Below, piece after piece: positions 7,822-16,166 of a DNA stretch of 41,761 nucleotides; position 1 is the first letter of the stretch; the number at the start of each line of letters is the position of its first letter. Made by a program: the position numbers and the translations under genes. The notes below the pieces were generated by a model. The model ran no database searches. It saw only the letters and a program-made list of their open reading frames with translations, and was not told where the DNA came from. Location: the NCBI GenBank assembly GCA_022565235.1, contig JADFJW010000003.1, forward strand, positions 1-41,761, in the 5' to 3' direction. Source of the DNA: Nanobdellota archaeon (GTDB taxonomy: Archaea; Nanobdellota; Nanobdellia; Woesearchaeales; GW2011-AR4).

Positions 7822-9199
7822 TAGGTTTTTTCTTTTTGTCAATCAGCCCATTGTTTTTGATCACATCTTTGTAGAAGTATGCGCTGTCTTTCCATGTTCT
7901 CTCAAGAGTCTCAAAATTAACGTGTATTAATCCGAATCTTTTAGAGTATCCCCACTCCCACTCAAAATTGTCCATTTGAGACCATACTAAATAACCTTTC
8001 AAATTTACTCCGTCTCGAATGGCTTCCCATGCTTCTTTAAAATGTTCTTTTAAATAATTAATTCTCTTGATGTCATGTACTTTCTTATCTTTGGTCAGAA
8101 AATCTTCAAATGCGGCTCCGTTTTCAGTAATGTATACTGGTATATCCCTATAATATCTTTTCAGCATTAACAACATATTGTGTATTCCATGAGGATATTT
8201 TTCCCAACCCATATCCGTATATTCGGATCCTTTAACTTTTACTTGTTCAATGCATAATTCATTTCTACACATCTTTTCTGCACGGTCATCCGACTTATAG
8301 ACAGTCCTAAAATAGTAATTGATACCCAAAAAATCGATTGGACTTCTAATAATATCCATATCCCCACTTTTAATCACTGGTGTCTTTCCTCTTTCTTTGA
8401 AAAAGTTAAACAACATTCGTGGATAAGATCCTCTAAATAATGGGTCTAGGAACCAAGAATTCTTAAGTTCATGCTGCTTTTGTGCAGCAAGTTGATCTTC
8501 GTTGGAATTGCTATTTGCAAATACTTCATGATTGCTCAATGCAATTCCTATTTTTCCTTTAAATCCAAGTTTTCTATATATTTGAATTGCTTTTCCATGT
8601 GAGAGAAGAAGATTATGTGCTACTTGAAGGGCTATTTTCATATCCTTGATACCTGGAGCTTTTTTTCCAAAAGCATATCCTTCATAAGCAACAACAGCAG
8701 GTTCGTTAATAGTAATCCACAAAGAAATTTTATTGCCTAATTCTTTAAAAATGAAAGTTGCATACGATACAAATGCATCCACGGTTTTTCCATTTAACCA
8801 GCCGCCTTTTTCCTGCAACTTTTGTGGCAAGTCCCAATGGTAAAGAGTAACAACAGGCTGAATATTGGCAGCCAGCAATTCATTTACCAAACTTCTGTAA
8901 AACTTTAAGCCTTTATTGTTTGGTTTTCCAACTCCATTTGGAAAAATCCTGGGCCACGAGATAGAAAATCTGTAGCTCTTAACACCCAGTTTCCTCATTA
9001 TTTTGATGTCTTCTTTATACCTATGATAATGATCGCACGCTACGTCTCCAGTTTCGTGATTTTGAATTTTTCCAGATTTATGAGTAAAATTATCCCAAAT
9101 AGACTCTCCTTTGCCATCCTCATTCCACGCACCCTCTACTTGGTATGCGGATGTCGCCGTTCCCCATACAAATCCCTTTGGAAATATATAATTTGCCAT
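7805..9199 (-). CDS. Glycoside hydrolase family 1 beta-glycosidase
   Basis: A retaining beta-glucosidase/beta-galactosidase-type (beta/alpha)8 enzyme. The family N-terminus F-x-W-G-T-A-T-S-A-Y-Q-V-E-G is intact. The acid/base is in T-I-N-E166-P and the nucleophile in Y-I-T-E359-N-G, with H-W-D-L-P and W-S-x-x-D-N-F-E-W for sugar binding. The length of 464 is normal for GH1. There is no signal peptide, so it should act in the cytosol on imported or recycled oligosaccharides. It heads towards deoxyhypusine synthase and overlaps it by 17 bases. Upstream on the same strand are two glycosyltransferases and a methyltransferase. The Q-V-E-G-A-W-N-E-D-G-K-G-E-S-I-W stretch looks like bacterial BglA types, so lateral gain is plausible. 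Confidence 0.95.
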   Translation of the reverse strand: MANYIFPKGFVWGTATSAYQVEGAWNEDGKGESIWDNFTHKSGKIQNHETGDVACDHYHRYKEDIKIMRKLGVKSYRFSISWPRIFPNGVGKPNNKGLKFYRSLVNELLAANIQPVVTLYHWDLPQKLQEKGGWLNGKTVDAFVSYATFIFKELGNKISLWITINEPAVVAYEGYAFGKKAPGIKDMKIALQVAHNLLLSHGKAIQIYRKLGFKGKIGIALSNHEVFANSNSNEDQLAAQKQHELKNSWFLDPLFRGSYPRMLFNFFKERGKTPVIKSGDMDIIRSPIDFLGINYYFRTVYKSDDRAEKMCRNELCIEQVKVKGSEYTDMGWEKYPHGIHNMLLMLKRYYRDIPVYITENGAAFEDFLTKDKKVHDIKRINYLKEHFKEAWEAIRDGVNLKGYLVWSQMDNFEWEWGYSKRFGLIHVNFETLERTWKDSAYFYKDVIKNNGLIDKKKKPIKKKF

Positions 9200-9214
9200 A
9201 ATATGATCTAGTAA

Positions 9215-10369
9215 TCAACAAACATTATATTTGTGTTTTTTATATTTTTTAGCTGCTTCTATCTCTACTAATCTTGTTAAATAGGGGACGATATGGATAT
9301 AATTCACCCATACTTTTGCTCCAAGAGATTCAAGGAAATTAGCAGCATTTACTCCTATTTTATCCTGACTGCAAATTATAAATTTGTAGCCTTTCTTAAG
9401 ATAATTTTTTATGGTTTCTCTCTTTATTGGTTTAATACCACAATAGTAGCCATTACTGATAATACCTTCAACATCTATTTTGCGATTGGCTACCCACTCA
9501 AGAAAATGTGGAACAAAAATCGCTTCCCTTTCACCTTTAAATAGGATAACTTGTTTACAATTTAGAAAGTTTTCTAATTTGTTGTTAATCCATTTGTATT
9601 GGACGTCATAAATTTCATTTATTGGGACATCAAAGAATAATGAAGATACTTTAGCGTCCCAAGCAGATCCTAAATTTAATGGATTTTTCCAAGGTGTAGG
9701 GGGTACATTATGCGTTATAGATTCAGAATGCACCCTGTAATGAACTAAAACTTTTGGAACAGCTCTCAGTTCCATACCAAGTTTAAGTGCTTTTACATGC
9801 AAGTCATAATCCTCTGCTACTTTTAATTTTTCATCATACCCCCCAAGGAGATGAAAGGTTTTTGCACGTATGAAATTGGAAGGTCCGCTTAAACTGTTGC
9901 GAAAATGCAATTCATTTTCTATGTCTTTAGGATGCCATGATCGATACTGAATATCTCCGTCGTGAGCAGTTCCAGGGTATTTGGTTTTAGTAAACCAACT
10001 ACCACAGATTTCACATCCCGTATATTTTTCCATGAACTTAAGTTGTGTTTCCAGCCTAGAGGGGATGGAATAATCATCTGCATCAGCTGTGGCATAAAAT
10101 TCACCCTTAGAGTTCTTAATTGCTAAATTTCTTGCTGCAGCAATGGAAGAAGTTCTTTTCTTAAGAAAGATAGGTTTTATTCGCTTATCAATTTTTGTAT
10201 ATTTCTTTATAATTTTAGCAGTTTTATCCGGAGAATTACTCTCTACAATAATTAATTCAAAATTTCTATATGTTTGGTTGAGTATACTTTTAATAGCTGT
10301 CTCTATAAACTTTTCTTCATTCCAAGCACACATAATTACGCTTATTAAAGGTTTATTTTTAAATATCAT
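9215..10369 (-). CDS. Family 2 glycosyltransferase with extra C-terminal nucleotide-binding-like domain
   Basis: The GT-A fold is clear: I-S-V-I-M-C-A-W-N-E-E, S-I-L-N-Q-T-Y-R-N-F-E-L-I-I-V-E, and the metal-binding D-A-D-D at 96-99 followed by S-R-L-E. The acceptor part has G-G-Y-D-E-K-L-K-V-A-E-D-Y-D-L. Residues from about 280 on (V-I-L-F-K-G-E-R-E-A-I-F-V-P, then G-Y-K-F-I-I-C-S) resemble a small Rossmann-like module, which plain GT2 enzymes lack; its role is unknown. No membrane helices. It sits 15 nt before the GH1 gene and 85 nt after a GT4 gene, so it probably builds a surface glycan or a protein-linked glycan. Confidence 0.88.
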   Translation of the reverse strand: MIFKNKPLISVIMCAWNEEKFIETAIKSILNQTYRNFELIIVESNSPDKTAKIIKKYTKIDKRIKPIFLKKRTSSIAAARNLAIKNSKGEFYATADADDYSIPSRLETQLKFMEKYTGCEICGSWFTKTKYPGTAHDGDIQYRSWHPKDIENELHFRNSLSGPSNFIRAKTFHLLGGYDEKLKVAEDYDLHVKALKLGMELRAVPKVLVHYRVHSESITHNVPPTPWKNPLNLGSAWDAKVSSLFFDVPINEIYDVQYKWINNKLENFLNCKQVILFKGEREAIFVPHFLEWVANRKIDVEGIISNGYYCGIKPIKRETIKNYLKKGYKFIICSQDKIGVNAANFLESLGAKVWVNYIHIVPYLTRLVEIEAAKKYKKHKYNVC

Positions 10370-10454
10370 AGTTATTAATTCCTTAACTACTAAACTTATT
10401 AAATTATTTTTTATCTTTTGTGATTCTATCTATCAATTCTATTTAAAGTTTATG

Positions 10455-11690
10455 CTATCTTTTTAAAGAATTAATTAATGGTTCTATTTCTGTTTCAAAA
10501 ATACTTTCCCACCTATAATTCCTTACAACTTTCTTAAACATATTTACAGTTAAATGTGAATCAAAATATTTGATGATATCTTTAGCTATCTTCTTGTAAT
10601 CTTTTTTCATAATGTCTATATAAAATACATCTTTTCCGCATAATTCCTTGAATGGCTCTATATTTGAGCATATAATCAGCAGATTAAAAATACCCGCTTC
10701 AAGAAGGGGGATTCCAAAACCTTCCTCAGAACTTGGAAAAAGTAACAGATCACATAAGATATACAAGTCTCTTATTATACCTTGGTCAATATGACCCCTC
10801 TTTCCACCAAGTTTATATTCATGCAGGAAAATAACCTTGTCTTTTGCTAATTTTTTAAGTTCAGCATAATATTCCCGGTCACTAAGGATATGCGGGTTTG
10901 GAGGTCCGGTTACAATCAATTTGCTTTTTTTGCCTAATTTATTCAGCATAAGGGTTATCTTTATTGCGTCTTTTAGATTTTTTCTTTTGACTATACGTGT
11001 AGGCGCAAACATGACTAAATCTTCTCTGAATAGATTAAAATCTTCGAATATCTTTAAAGAATGTTTATTTAAATTGAGAAGCTTGACCAAATTTATTCCA
11101 TTTGGTATAACTTTGATATTTTTTTTATTTACTTTGAATAGATTACTCAACTTATTTTGCCTATAGTTAGAGACTGTTACATAAGTAACTTTTTTTATTT
11201 GTTGTGATATAAAATTATAAGGGAATGTTGTTCTTTTTTTGATATTATAAAGAGGGTCATTAAAGGTCGCATCGTGGCTCCACGAAATAAATTTGATGTT
11301 AGTGTCTTTTATTATTTTTACTAATGCGGCAGTTAAAGGCATATTAAGATGCATGGTTAGAATGTTATGGATAATGCATACATCTGTTTTACTCAATTTC
11401 TTTTTTAATTTTTTATACAGGGTTTCCACTCTTTTATTAAATAAATCACTTACTATATTTTTATCTAATTCACCATTAATCTTATTGTTTATATTTTCAA
11501 GAGAATACATTTCAGGGATGATAGCAACAGGTACATTTTTATCAAACTTTTCACCTTTGCCAACAATCAAGTTTATTTTATATCCGCGTGATGAAAATAA
11601 TTCAGCATGCTCTTCTATCACTGTCTCTACTCCACCAACAATTGGCGGGCATGAATAGTGTATTATAGTTATATTTGGTTTTTTTATCAT
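10455..11690 (-). CDS. Family 4 glycosyltransferase (group 1, GT-B fold)
   Basis: The N-terminal GT-B half begins I-T-I-I-H-Y-S-C-P-P-I-V-G-G-V-E-T, the usual donor-side loop. The C-terminal half has F-A-P-T-R-I-V-K-R-K-N and the E-x7-E catalytic motif in S-S-E-E-G-F-G-I-P-L-L-E-A-G. Length 411 is normal. It is retaining, but the sugar and acceptor cannot be read from sequence. The gene is very AT-rich, more so than the housekeeping genes in the window. It lies between a methyltransferase and a GT2 gene on the same strand, consistent with one glycan locus. Confidence 0.9.
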   Translation of the reverse strand: MIKKPNITIIHYSCPPIVGGVETVIEEHAELFSSRGYKINLIVGKGEKFDKNVPVAIIPEMYSLENINNKINGELDKNIVSDLFNKRVETLYKKLKKKLSKTDVCIIHNILTMHLNMPLTAALVKIIKDTNIKFISWSHDATFNDPLYNIKKRTTFPYNFISQQIKKVTYVTVSNYRQNKLSNLFKVNKKNIKVIPNGINLVKLLNLNKHSLKIFEDFNLFREDLVMFAPTRIVKRKNLKDAIKITLMLNKLGKKSKLIVTGPPNPHILSDREYYAELKKLAKDKVIFLHEYKLGGKRGHIDQGIIRDLYILCDLLLFPSSEEGFGIPLLEAGIFNLLIICSNIEPFKELCGKDVFYIDIMKKDYKKIAKDIIKYFDSHLTVNMFKKVVRNYRWESIFETEIEPLINSLKR

Positions 11691-11729
11691 ATTTGGGTTT
11701 AAGAAACACTCTTTTATTAAATTTTCCCT

Positions 11730-12518
11730 TCAACCCTTCCTAGCAACACCAACAACAAACTCAGAAACCGTATCATCAAAGAATTCTTTTTCCGTATTTA
11801 ATACTTCCACTTCAAATCCTGCATTATTCAGCACTTCACTTATGCTTTCTTCATCGTAAAACTTCCTTCTCTGGCCATCCTCAAAGACCCAGACATCCTT
11901 GTCAATTTCTTCCCCCTTGCCAAAGAGGTGGTCTCCTTTGCCCTTTACCCCAAATACAAAATGACCTCCTGTTCTTAGCAATCCATAAATCTCAGAAAAT
12001 AATACCCCAGTCATAATTGGCTTTGTATAATGCAAAAAAGAATGAGCATGAACCACATCAACAAAACCTTTCTTTAGATTATTCTGCCTCTTTAAAATAC
12101 TCCAAACATCATCGTTTAAAATTTCTACATTTTTTATTCCTTTCCTCTCAAGCTGTTTCTTAATATCATTAGCTGCAGTCTTGGTTATTTCAATGCTCGT
12201 CACATTATTACAATACTTTGATAAGAATATAGAATCTCTTCCGGTTCCTGCTCCCAATTCCCACAGTACACCATCCCTTATCTTTTTAAGTATGGGCATG
12301 GTGTAATTTACTGCCAAATCACTGGGCTCTACTCCAAACCTTAATTTATCTTTTGACCATATCTTTTCCCAGCAATCTTTGAAGCTTGCAACCTCGTTTA
12401 AATAACTTATAATAGCCTTGTATTGGCTTTGAGAATAACCATTGGGCCCATGTCCAATTACATCCCTCAGTACTTCAAGGGCCATTCCATTTCCATGAAC
12501 ATTTATCGTTGTAAGCAT
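11730..12518 (-). CDS. Class I SAM-dependent methyltransferase
   Basis: Motif I is W-E87-L-G-A-G-T-G93-R-D-S-I-F-L. The acidic end of strand 2 is S-I-E-I-T, motif II region N-V-E-I-L-N-D-D, and the post-motif V-D-V-V-H-A-H-S-F-L-H-Y. The first 80 residues form a helical cap around C-W-E-K-I-W-x-K-D-K-L-R-F-G-V-E-P-S. The substrate is not evident; TehB-like or small-molecule methyltransferases share this outline. AGGGGT before the ATG can act as a ribosome-binding site. It is first in the leftward run towards the GT and GH1 genes, and its promoter faces that of an Lrp-like regulator, which may control it. Confidence 0.85.
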   Translation of the reverse strand: MLTTINVHGNGMALEVLRDVIGHGPNGYSQSQYKAIISYLNEVASFKDCWEKIWSKDKLRFGVEPSDLAVNYTMPILKKIRDGVLWELGAGTGRDSIFLSKYCNNVTSIEITKTAANDIKKQLERKGIKNVEILNDDVWSILKRQNNLKKGFVDVVHAHSFLHYTKPIMTGVLFSEIYGLLRTGGHFVFGVKGKGDHLFGKGEEIDKDVWVFEDGQRRKFYDEESISEVLNNAGFEVEVLNTEKEFFDDTVSEFVVGVARKG

Positions 12519-12563
12519 ATTTACCCCTAAAAACTATGAATTCTAAGTCTTTAATAACCTATG

Positions 12564-12578
12564 GTTTCATTTTGAAAG
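12564..12578. promoter_or_regulatory. Candidate operator, upstream palindrome copy
   Basis: GTTTCA-TTT-TGAAAG is a near-perfect palindrome centred at 12571. It lies just upstream of the AT-rich TATA-like sequence (about 12545-12553, minus strand) of the methyltransferase gene, and 72 bp from a second, better copy over the Lrp-like gene's start codon. Confidence 0.45.
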
Positions 12579-12610
12579 AAAATAGAACAAATTAGTTAAA
12601 AAACAAAAAA

Positions 12611-12619
12611 TTTAAATAC
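12611..12619 (+). promoter_or_regulatory. TATA box of the Lrp-like regulator gene
   Basis: TTTAAATAC is centred about 29 nt before ATG 12644, so transcription should start at or just before the start codon (leaderless mRNA). Confidence 0.6.
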
Positions 12620-12635
12620 TACAAAAATAATAGCT

Positions 12636-12650
12636 GTTTCATAATGAAAC
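12636..12650. promoter_or_regulatory. Candidate autoregulatory operator over the start codon
   Basis: GTTTCAT-A-ATGAAAC is a perfect 7-bp inverted repeat that includes the ATG of the regulator gene and the expected transcription start. Binding here would block initiation, which fits autoregulation by an Lrp/AsnC-type dimer. Confidence 0.5.
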
Positions 12651-13189
12651 TTACTAAGAATGAACAAAAGACCTTGGAGCTAATACTTGGCAATGCTAAA
12701 ATAAAGAATCAGGAAATTGCAGGCCAATTAGGGCTTACGAGCCAGGCTATAGGGAAAATAAGAGGAAATCTACGCAAAAAAGAGGTACTAAGAGGCTACG
12801 AGGCGGTACTGGATTACGAGAATATGGGCATAAGACTATTTGCATTGTCTTTGGTCAAGATAATGCCCAAGGCGTTTAGAAAATACAACAAAGATGAAAT
12901 AAATGAGATTTTACAACCGCCTAATGTAATAGCGTTGTTTACTGTACCTCAGACGACAATAACACATATAATACTTTATGCCTTCCGCAACATTGCGGAA
13001 TATGATCATTACTTCAGAACATTACAAGAAAAACTAGCGGGGCTGATGGAAGTCAAAGAATCTTATGTTTTTTCAAATAACAGCTATATAAAGAATTCTC
13101 CAAGAGACCTTTTCTTTAAAATATTGACAGAAATGAGGACAGAGAAAAAGATGCCCGTACCATTAAAGCCAAAAATCAGGGAGAAATAA
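12644..13189 (+). CDS. Lrp/AsnC-like winged-helix transcriptional regulator
   Basis: Residues 1-55 are an AsnC-type helix-turn-helix: K-N-E-Q-K-T-L-E-L-I-L, then the recognition pair I-A-G-Q-L-G-L-T-S-Q-A-I-G-K-I-R, then L-x-x-x-E-V-L-R-G-Y-E-A-V-L-D-Y. The C-terminal part (60-165) has the size of an RAM/effector-like alpha-beta domain but is divergent, and no ligand can be predicted. The ATG start lies inside a palindrome and about 29 nt from a TATA box. The 2H phosphoesterase gene follows after 13 nt and is likely co-transcribed. The divergent methyltransferase is a candidate target. Confidence 0.8.
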   Translation: MKLTKNEQKTLELILGNAKIKNQEIAGQLGLTSQAIGKIRGNLRKKEVLRGYEAVLDYENMGIRLFALSLVKIMPKAFRKYNKDEINEILQPPNVIALFTVPQTTITHIILYAFRNIAEYDHYFRTLQEKLAGLMEVKESYVFSNNSYIKNSPRDLFFKILTEMRTEKKMPVPLKPKIREK

Positions 13190-13202
13190 ACACTTACCAA
13201 AA

Positions 13203-13775
13203 ATGATATATAAATTTTCAATAATCATATACTTAAATCCTGTCCTAGCAAAAAAAGTCAGAAAACTGCAAAAAAATCTTTTTGAGGTGACAGATTCCGA
13301 AGCTGCCATTAAATTATGGAAACCTCATTTTACAATCGGTTCTGGGATAAAAGTTTCGGAAAAAGAACTTGAAGGATTATATGGAGACATTAAAGCAGCA
13401 ATTTCTTATATTAAACCTTTTAAAATTAGGATAAGGGATTATGATTTCATGGATGACTGGACTGGTGGTGAATTACGCGGATATACTCAATATGTGATAT
13501 ATTTAAAGGTCCTTTCAAACAAAAAACTTTCAAGGTTAGCAAAGATCATAAAAGAAAAAGTTACTGATAAGGGAAAGATTTGGTATAGGCAGCCTTGGCC
13601 ATTTAAGCCACATGTCGCTCTTGCATATAAGGATTTGAGCAAAAAAGGCTTCATTAAAGGAAAAAAAATTTCTAAACACGAAAAATTCTCCGGAAAAGAT
13701 ATAACTGACCACATATCTTTAGCTAAGGAAAATAAAGATGGTAAGTGGATAGAATATAAGAAATTTAAATTTTAA
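13203..13775 (+). CDS. 2H phosphoesterase superfamily protein (2'-5' RNA ligase-like)
   Basis: Two active-site signatures of the 2H superfamily are spaced as expected in a 190-residue protein: H42-F-T44-I-G and H137-V-A139-L-A-Y. The second is H-x-A instead of the usual H-x-T/S, so one hydroxyl ligand of the phosphate is missing, as occurs in some branches (LigT-like, CPDase-like). The sequence around K-P-H-x-A-L is typical. Expected activity is hydrolysis or ligation of 2',5' or cyclic phosphate RNA or nucleotide ends. This is inferred from family only. It follows the Lrp-like gene by 13 nt without its own clear promoter. Confidence 0.75.
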   Translation: MIYKFSIIIYLNPVLAKKVRKLQKNLFEVTDSEAAIKLWKPHFTIGSGIKVSEKELEGLYGDIKAAISYIKPFKIRIRDYDFMDDWTGGELRGYTQYVIYLKVLSNKKLSRLAKIIKEKVTDKGKIWYRQPWPFKPHVALAYKDLSKKGFIKGKKISKHEKFSGKDITDHISLAKENKDGKWIEYKKFKF

Positions 13776-13830
13776 ATTAATCAAAAAATATTTAAGGGAA
13801 GTTTAATGCGCTAAAATTCCACCAATTTCA

Positions 13831-14040
13831 TGAAAATCGTAGATTTTCAGGATCCTCGGAAACAAAGTTTCCGGGAAACAGGAAATTCTTTCGGAATTTC
13901 CAAGTTCACCAAAAATCTTCGATTTTTGCGTGCTATGATTGACAGTAAGATAGTGGCGGAATTCGCTGAGTCAAGAACCACACTAACTGCCAATGCTAAT
14001 AATTTCATGCCATCCGTCTTTGACAGATGGTTCTTGACTA
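13831..14040. repeat. Array of five hairpins in a 324-bp intergenic region
   Basis: Between the 2H gene and panB (13776-14099) there is no credible gene. Perfect inverted repeats follow one another: 13831-13849 (TGAAAATC, loop GTA), 13857-13873 (CGGAAAC, loop AAA), 13881-13901 (GGAAATTC, loop TTTCG) and 13910-13928 (CAAAAATC, loop TTC, extendable to 13907-13932). Then 13969-13980 pairs with 14028-14039 over 12 bp, or its inner part forms 14010-14030 (9-bp stem with one C-A mismatch, loop TTT). A 73-codon open frame across it (13830-14051) is explained by the repeats. It could be a structured RNA, a terminator cluster or a repeat family. The sequence alone does not decide. Confidence 0.65.
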
Positions 14041-14068
14041 TTATGGCCTAGTCCGTTCTAAGAAAAAC

Positions 14069-14077
14069 TTTTATAAA
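14069..14077 (+). promoter_or_regulatory. TATA box of panB
   Basis: TTTTATAAA is centred about 27 nt upstream of ATG 14100, giving a leaderless transcript. Confidence 0.6.
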
Positions 14078-14099
14078 CAGGCCCTCTAACCTGGCTTTT

Positions 14100-14870
14100 A
14101 TGAAAACAACAATCTCCAAAATAAAGTCCATGAAAGGCAGGGAAAAGATATCTATGCTTACTGCTTATGATTGCAGCACGGCAAAGTATATGGATGAAGC
14201 AGGAATTGATATAATATTGATAGGAGACAGCATGGGGATGGTAGTTTTAGGGTACAAAAATACATTAAGTGTTACAGTAGAGGATATTATGAGGCATACT
14301 GGAGCCGTGGCTCGTGGTGCAGGTAATGCCTTAATTGTTGCAGATCTTCCGGCGAATAGTTACGATAGCAATGAGACTGCTGCATTAAATGCAGAATCAT
14401 TGATTAAATCCGGAGCCGATAATGTAAAAATTGAGAATGAACCGGAAATAGCAAAATTCTTGGTAGAGAATAAGATTGATGTGATGGGCCATGTGGGTAT
14501 TACACCGCAAACAGTTACTGATTTTAAGGTACAGGGAAAAGAAAAAGAAACTGCAAATAAAATAATTAAGATGGCTAAGGATTTAGAAGAAGCCGGATGT
14601 TATTGCATAGTTCTTGAAGGAATTCCCCTGGATCTTGGAAAGAGAATAACAGAGGCTCTAAAAGTCCCGACCATAGGCATCGGAGCTGGACCTTATTGTG
14701 ATGGCCAGGTTTTGGTGGTAAATGATATGTTAGGTCTATATGATGCCTTTACTCCAAAGTTTGTAAAAAAATATGCTCATCTGGCAGAAGATATGAAAAA
14801 AGCATTTAAGGATTATGTTAAAGATGTGAAAGAAGAAAAGTTTCCGGAAGACAAGCATTGTTTTCATTAG
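14100..14870 (+). CDS. panB: 3-methyl-2-oxobutanoate hydroxymethyltransferase (ketopantoate hydroxymethyltransferase)
   Basis: The first committed enzyme of pantothenate synthesis: it adds a hydroxymethyl group from methylene-THF or its archaeal equivalent to 2-oxoisovalerate. The (beta/alpha)8 family blocks are all present: M-L-T-A-Y-D near the start, I-G-D-S-M-G-M-V-V-L-G-Y, V-A-D-L-P, M-G-H-V-G-I-T-P-Q, E-G-I-P, and I-G-I-G-A-G-P-x-C-D-G-Q-V-L-V-x-x-D. The length of 256 is normal. CoaBC follows on the same strand after 57 nt, with its own TATA box, so the two genes supply consecutive parts of the route to coenzyme A. Confidence 0.95.
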   Translation: MKTTISKIKSMKGREKISMLTAYDCSTAKYMDEAGIDIILIGDSMGMVVLGYKNTLSVTVEDIMRHTGAVARGAGNALIVADLPANSYDSNETAALNAESLIKSGADNVKIENEPEIAKFLVENKIDVMGHVGITPQTVTDFKVQGKEKETANKIIKMAKDLEEAGCYCIVLEGIPLDLGKRITEALKVPTIGIGAGPYCDGQVLVVNDMLGLYDAFTPKFVKKYAHLAEDMKKAFKDYVKDVKEEKFPEDKHCFH

Positions 14871-14897
14871 AATAATATGCATCAATAAATGCAATAA

Positions 14898-14906
14898 TTT
14901 ATAAAT
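14898..14906 (+). promoter_or_regulatory. TATA box of coaBC
   Basis: TTTATAAAT is centred about 26 nt upstream of ATG 14928 (leaderless spacing). Confidence 0.55.
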
Positions 14907-14927
14907 TAAATTTTATTTCTAGGATAT

Positions 14928-16154
14928 ATGGATAATTCCCTAAAAAACAAAAACATCGTAATAGGAATTACAGGCGGAATAGCATGCTACAAGACTCTTG
15001 ATCTGATCAAAAAACTCAAAAAAATAGGTTCCAATGTTCATGTAATTATGACTGAAAGTGCAACAAAGCTTGTCGATATAAAAGATTTTGAAAAAGCAAG
15101 CGAAAATCCAGTCCAGACGGATTTATTTGATCCAAACATCAATTATAAGGATTATATCAAGAAAAACAGGCCGATTAAGCATATTTCTTTGGCGGATATA
15201 GCTGATTTGTTTCTTATTTGTCCTGCTACTGCCAATATTATTGGGAAAGTGGCTAATGGTGTTGCCGACGATCTGCTAAGTACGAGCATAATGGCCACTA
15301 ATGCTGCCGTTCTTATATGCCCAGCAATGAATGTGAAGATGTGGAAAAATCCCATAACCCAGGAAAATGTAAATAAATTGAGAAAATTTAATTATGAATT
15401 TACAGAACCGGAATATGGAATATTAGCATGCGGTTATGAAGGTATCGGCAGATTAGCGAATTTGAATAAAATTGTAGAAAGGATAAAAATAATAATAGGA
15501 AGAAGGAATGACTTAAAAGGGAAAAAAATACTTGTAACGGCAGGCGCAACTTCTGAGGAAATAGACCCGGTGCGTGTAATCACGAATAAAAGCTCCGGAA
15601 AGATGGGTGTTTATATCGCTGAAAATGCATTTCTAAGAGGCGCGGATGTAACCTTGATAAGGGGCATGAATGCAGTAGAACCGCAATACCCTTTCAAAGA
15701 TATTAAAATACATAGTGTTAAAGACTTATTCAATGAGATCAAAAAAAATATCAGGGACAAAGATATAATGATCCATGCTGCCGCTGTTTCTGATTTTACA
15801 ATCAACAATAGGGCAAAAGGCAAGATAAAAAGCAATGAAAATTTGCATTTGGAGTTAACACCAACAACAAAAATATTTGAAAACATCAAGAAAATTAAAA
15901 AAAGCATATTCTTAATAGGATTTAAGGCAGAATACCGAGTGAGCAATAAAGAATTGATTGATAGGGCTTATGATTTGCTAAAAAGCGCAAAAGCAGATTT
16001 TGTCGTAGCAAATGATGTCGGAAAGAAAAACAGGGGCTTTGACACAGAGACGAATGAAGTTTACGTTGTTGATAAACATAAGAAAATAAAGCATTTGAAA
16101 TTAGCAGATAAACGGGTCATTGGGAATAAGATATTGGATGAGATAAAGAATTAA
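14928..16154 (+). CDS. coaBC: Bifunctional phosphopantothenoylcysteine decarboxylase / phosphopantothenate-cysteine ligase
   Basis: The N-terminal half (1-190) is the FMN-dependent decarboxylase CoaC: G-I-T-G-G-I-A flavin loop, catalytic H85 in K-H-I-S-L-A, P-A-M-N135 and C168 in A-C-G-Y-E-G. The C-terminal half (195-408) is the ligase CoaB: K-I-L-V-T-A-G-A-T-S-E-E-I-D-P-V-R and I-T-N-K-S-S-G-K-M-G. Length and fusion order are standard. Together they turn 4'-phosphopantothenate and cysteine into 4'-phosphopantetheine. The ligase's Lys-rich K-x-K-I-K region is in place, so both halves look active. Confidence 0.95.
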   Translation: MDNSLKNKNIVIGITGGIACYKTLDLIKKLKKIGSNVHVIMTESATKLVDIKDFEKASENPVQTDLFDPNINYKDYIKKNRPIKHISLADIADLFLICPATANIIGKVANGVADDLLSTSIMATNAAVLICPAMNVKMWKNPITQENVNKLRKFNYEFTEPEYGILACGYEGIGRLANLNKIVERIKIIIGRRNDLKGKKILVTAGATSEEIDPVRVITNKSSGKMGVYIAENAFLRGADVTLIRGMNAVEPQYPFKDIKIHSVKDLFNEIKKNIRDKDIMIHAAAVSDFTINNRAKGKIKSNENLHLELTPTTKIFENIKKIKKSIFLIGFKAEYRVSNKELIDRAYDLLKSAKADFVVANDVGKKNRGFDTETNEVYVVDKHKKIKHLKLADKRVIGNKILDEIKN

Positions 16155-16166
16155 TTATGTCATTCA

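Noticed and set aside
13830-14051. 73-codon open frame in the panB upstream region
   Set aside because: It runs straight through five inverted repeats, has no promoter or ribosome-binding site, and its residues show no domain-like pattern.
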